Below the pieces are notes generated by a model that was not told where the DNA came from, did not search any database, and saw only the letters and a program-made list of their open reading frames with translations. Made by a program: the position numbers and the translations under genes. A DNA stretch of 33,450 nucleotides. Source: JAAZBW01 sp035647855 (GTDB taxonomy: Bacteria > Actinomycetota > Actinomycetes > Actinomycetales > Actinomycetaceae). Of this stretch, positions 32,427-33,450 are shown in pieces; the stretch's first letter is position 1, and every line of letters begins with the position of its first letter. The stretch is from assembly GCA_035647855.1 (NCBI GenBank), contig DASRMP010000060.1, positions 1 to 33,450 of the forward strand, read 5' to 3'.

Positions 32427-32453
32427 TGGCTCCCGGTCTCCTTGACACTTCCT

Positions 32454-32555
32454 TCGGGGCCCGGAACCGGGCCGCTGGGGAACTTCGGACCCGCTGTGGA
32501 ACTTTGGACAGCATCGTTGAGGTCTGAAGTTCCGCACGGGAACACCCCGGGGCAG
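32454..32555. repeat. Repeat family B/C copy near the right end
   Basis: CCGCTGGGGAACTTCGGACC and CTGTGGAACTTTGGAC in forward sense face GAGGTCTGAAGTTCCGCAC reversed. The leading TTCGGGGCCCGGAACCGGG also matches the flank of units at 16800 and, reversed, at 6077. No gene is seen in 32427-33075. Confidence 0.75.
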
Positions 32556-32764
32556 CAGACGCGGTCCAAGATCCCGCATCGACCCTCTTCGCGGGCTCCA
32601 AGACGGTTCGTGAGCGTGTTGCGCTTTGGTGGGGAGCCGCTTCCGCCGGCGTTTTGCTACTCCTGTAGGAGTTTCGGCGGCACGCGCTCGTTCATGCGGT
32701 CCGGGGGTGCTTTTCGGCCTGTTCAACCGGTAGCAGACCCTCTTGAACCGGCAGCAGAGCGACA

Positions 32765-32840
32765 ACCGTAGGCGTTTGACCTCTTCCGTAGGCGTTTTAC
32801 ACGTGTTTAACACCTACACAAGAAGCTAACCGCCTACGGT
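32765..32840. repeat. Inverted and direct repeats CCGTAGGCG
   Basis: ACCGTAGGCG (32765-32774) and CCGTAGGCG (32786-32794) face CGCCTACGGT (32831-32840) across an AT-richer stretch with TTTTACACGTGTTTAACACC. It could form alternative hairpins; its role is unknown. Confidence 0.5.
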
Positions 32841-33075
32841 AGACGAATCCGCCGGTCCGGAGGGCCGCGAACAGGCCAAGAAAGGGCCAAATCCACCCCT
32901 CGACGGCGCAGGCGCCAGCCCACAGGGCCGAAACTCCGACAGTAGTCCCCGTACTCCCCTGCCGGAAGGCCCATTCCGGGCCGAGAATGCCACATTCACC
33001 GGACTGGTGGCTGAAAACCTCGGCCGACGACGCCCGCAGGCGGCGTCGAACCGCCCGAAGAGACCCGCAGGCGGC

Positions 33076-33273
33076 GTCGACAACACCATCCGGTTGCACT
33101 CCGGGATCGGGTACGTCACCCCGAACGATGAACACGAGGGACGCGGACCCGCGATCCGGGCCGCCCGCATCCGAGGACTAGAAAAGGCCCACCAGGCCCG
33201 TCTTGCCTACCACCGCAACCAACGGAACAATCAGAACCACGACCACCAACCAGAACCACCCACTGCTGGGTAA
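33076..33273 (+). pseudogene. C-terminal remnant of an IS3-type transposase
   Basis: The frame reads VDNTIRLHSGIGYVTPNDEH, then EGRGPAIRAARIRGLEKAHQARLAYHRNQ, and ends at TAA. RLHSxIGYVTP is the end of the rve integrase domain of IS3-family transposases, and the following helix with many Arg and Ala residues matches their tail. Everything before VDN (the DDE catalytic core and OrfA) is missing; upstream sequence is a shifted or unrelated Arg-rich reading. 33274-33450 shows no gene. Confidence 0.7.
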
Positions 33274-33450
33274 TCAAACCCACCGAATGCGACATTCGAG
33301 CTGAAACACCTCAACTCGCCCGAACCCGCACAGCCGACACCCACGTCGATTCATCCGCGCCGGAACACCCGAAGAACCGACTCCCCTCGACCCAAATCGG
33401 CCAAGAAAGCGCCAAGAAAGCGGCGAGACGCACCCCGGACCCGGCACACT

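Noticed and set aside
31044..32813. 589-codon antisense frame opposite the YgfZ-like gene
   Set aside because: Shadow of the sense gene, extended through downstream repeats; no start signal.

Overview
The window is a high-GC, gene-dense bacterial segment that reads as an actinomycete (Actinomycetota). Pointers to this are a mycothiol synthase domain, a MutT1-type Nudix/histidine-phosphatase protein, a septum-formation lipoprotein, frequent GTG starts, 1-4 nt gene overlaps, and several genes whose start codon lies 6-8 nt after a TANNNT -10 box (leaderless). Pyruvate formate-lyase and its activase point to a facultative anaerobe, perhaps near Actinomycetaceae; genus cannot be fixed from the sequence alone.

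Layout. 1-436: start of a partial minus-strand gene and a minus-strand tRNA-Glu/Asp/Phe operon with promoter and terminator. 573-5001: plus-strand genes for a minimal zinc metallopeptidase, MscS channel, MsrB, an EEP-fold hydrolase and an RhtA-like EamA exporter. 5002-6497: about 1.5 kb without genes, packed with four families of short repeats, each arranged as arrays that flip polarity around a hairpin or palindrome. 6498-8594 (minus): DUF2207 membrane protein. 8836-12147: anaerobic pyruvate module in which the glycyl-radical domain of pyruvate formate-lyase is encoded by its own small gene between pflB and pflA. 12169-15388 (minus): overlapping operon of HSL-type hydrolase, condensation-fold acyltransferase and zinc-ribbon membrane protein. 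15560-17710: second repeat-rich region with two broken genes (AbrB-type and amidohydrolase), a 1.1 kb gene-less element bounded by 69-bp inverted repeats, and tRNA-Lys.

17931-29450 is a phosphate and redox block: a conserved hypothetical gene, an uninterrupted reading frame joining mycothiol synthase (MshD) to polyphosphate kinase (PPK1), a MutT1-like protein, the high-affinity phosphate transporter pstSCAB behind a PHO-box-like pair of 11-bp direct repeats, a lipoprotein on the other strand, and the low-affinity Pit transporter with its DUF47 partner. Together these cover phosphate import by two routes and storage as polyphosphate. 29679-32339: a membrane protein, a nitrobindin-like protein and a YgfZ-like folate-binding protein. 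32340-33450: repeats again and the tail of a decayed IS3-type transposase.

The points most worth a second look are the split pyruvate formate-lyase, the MshD-PPK1 fused frame, and the polarity-switching repeat arrays, including a pair of long inverted copies at 5.9 kb and 16.8-17.0 kb that bracket the whole pfl and hydrolase region.
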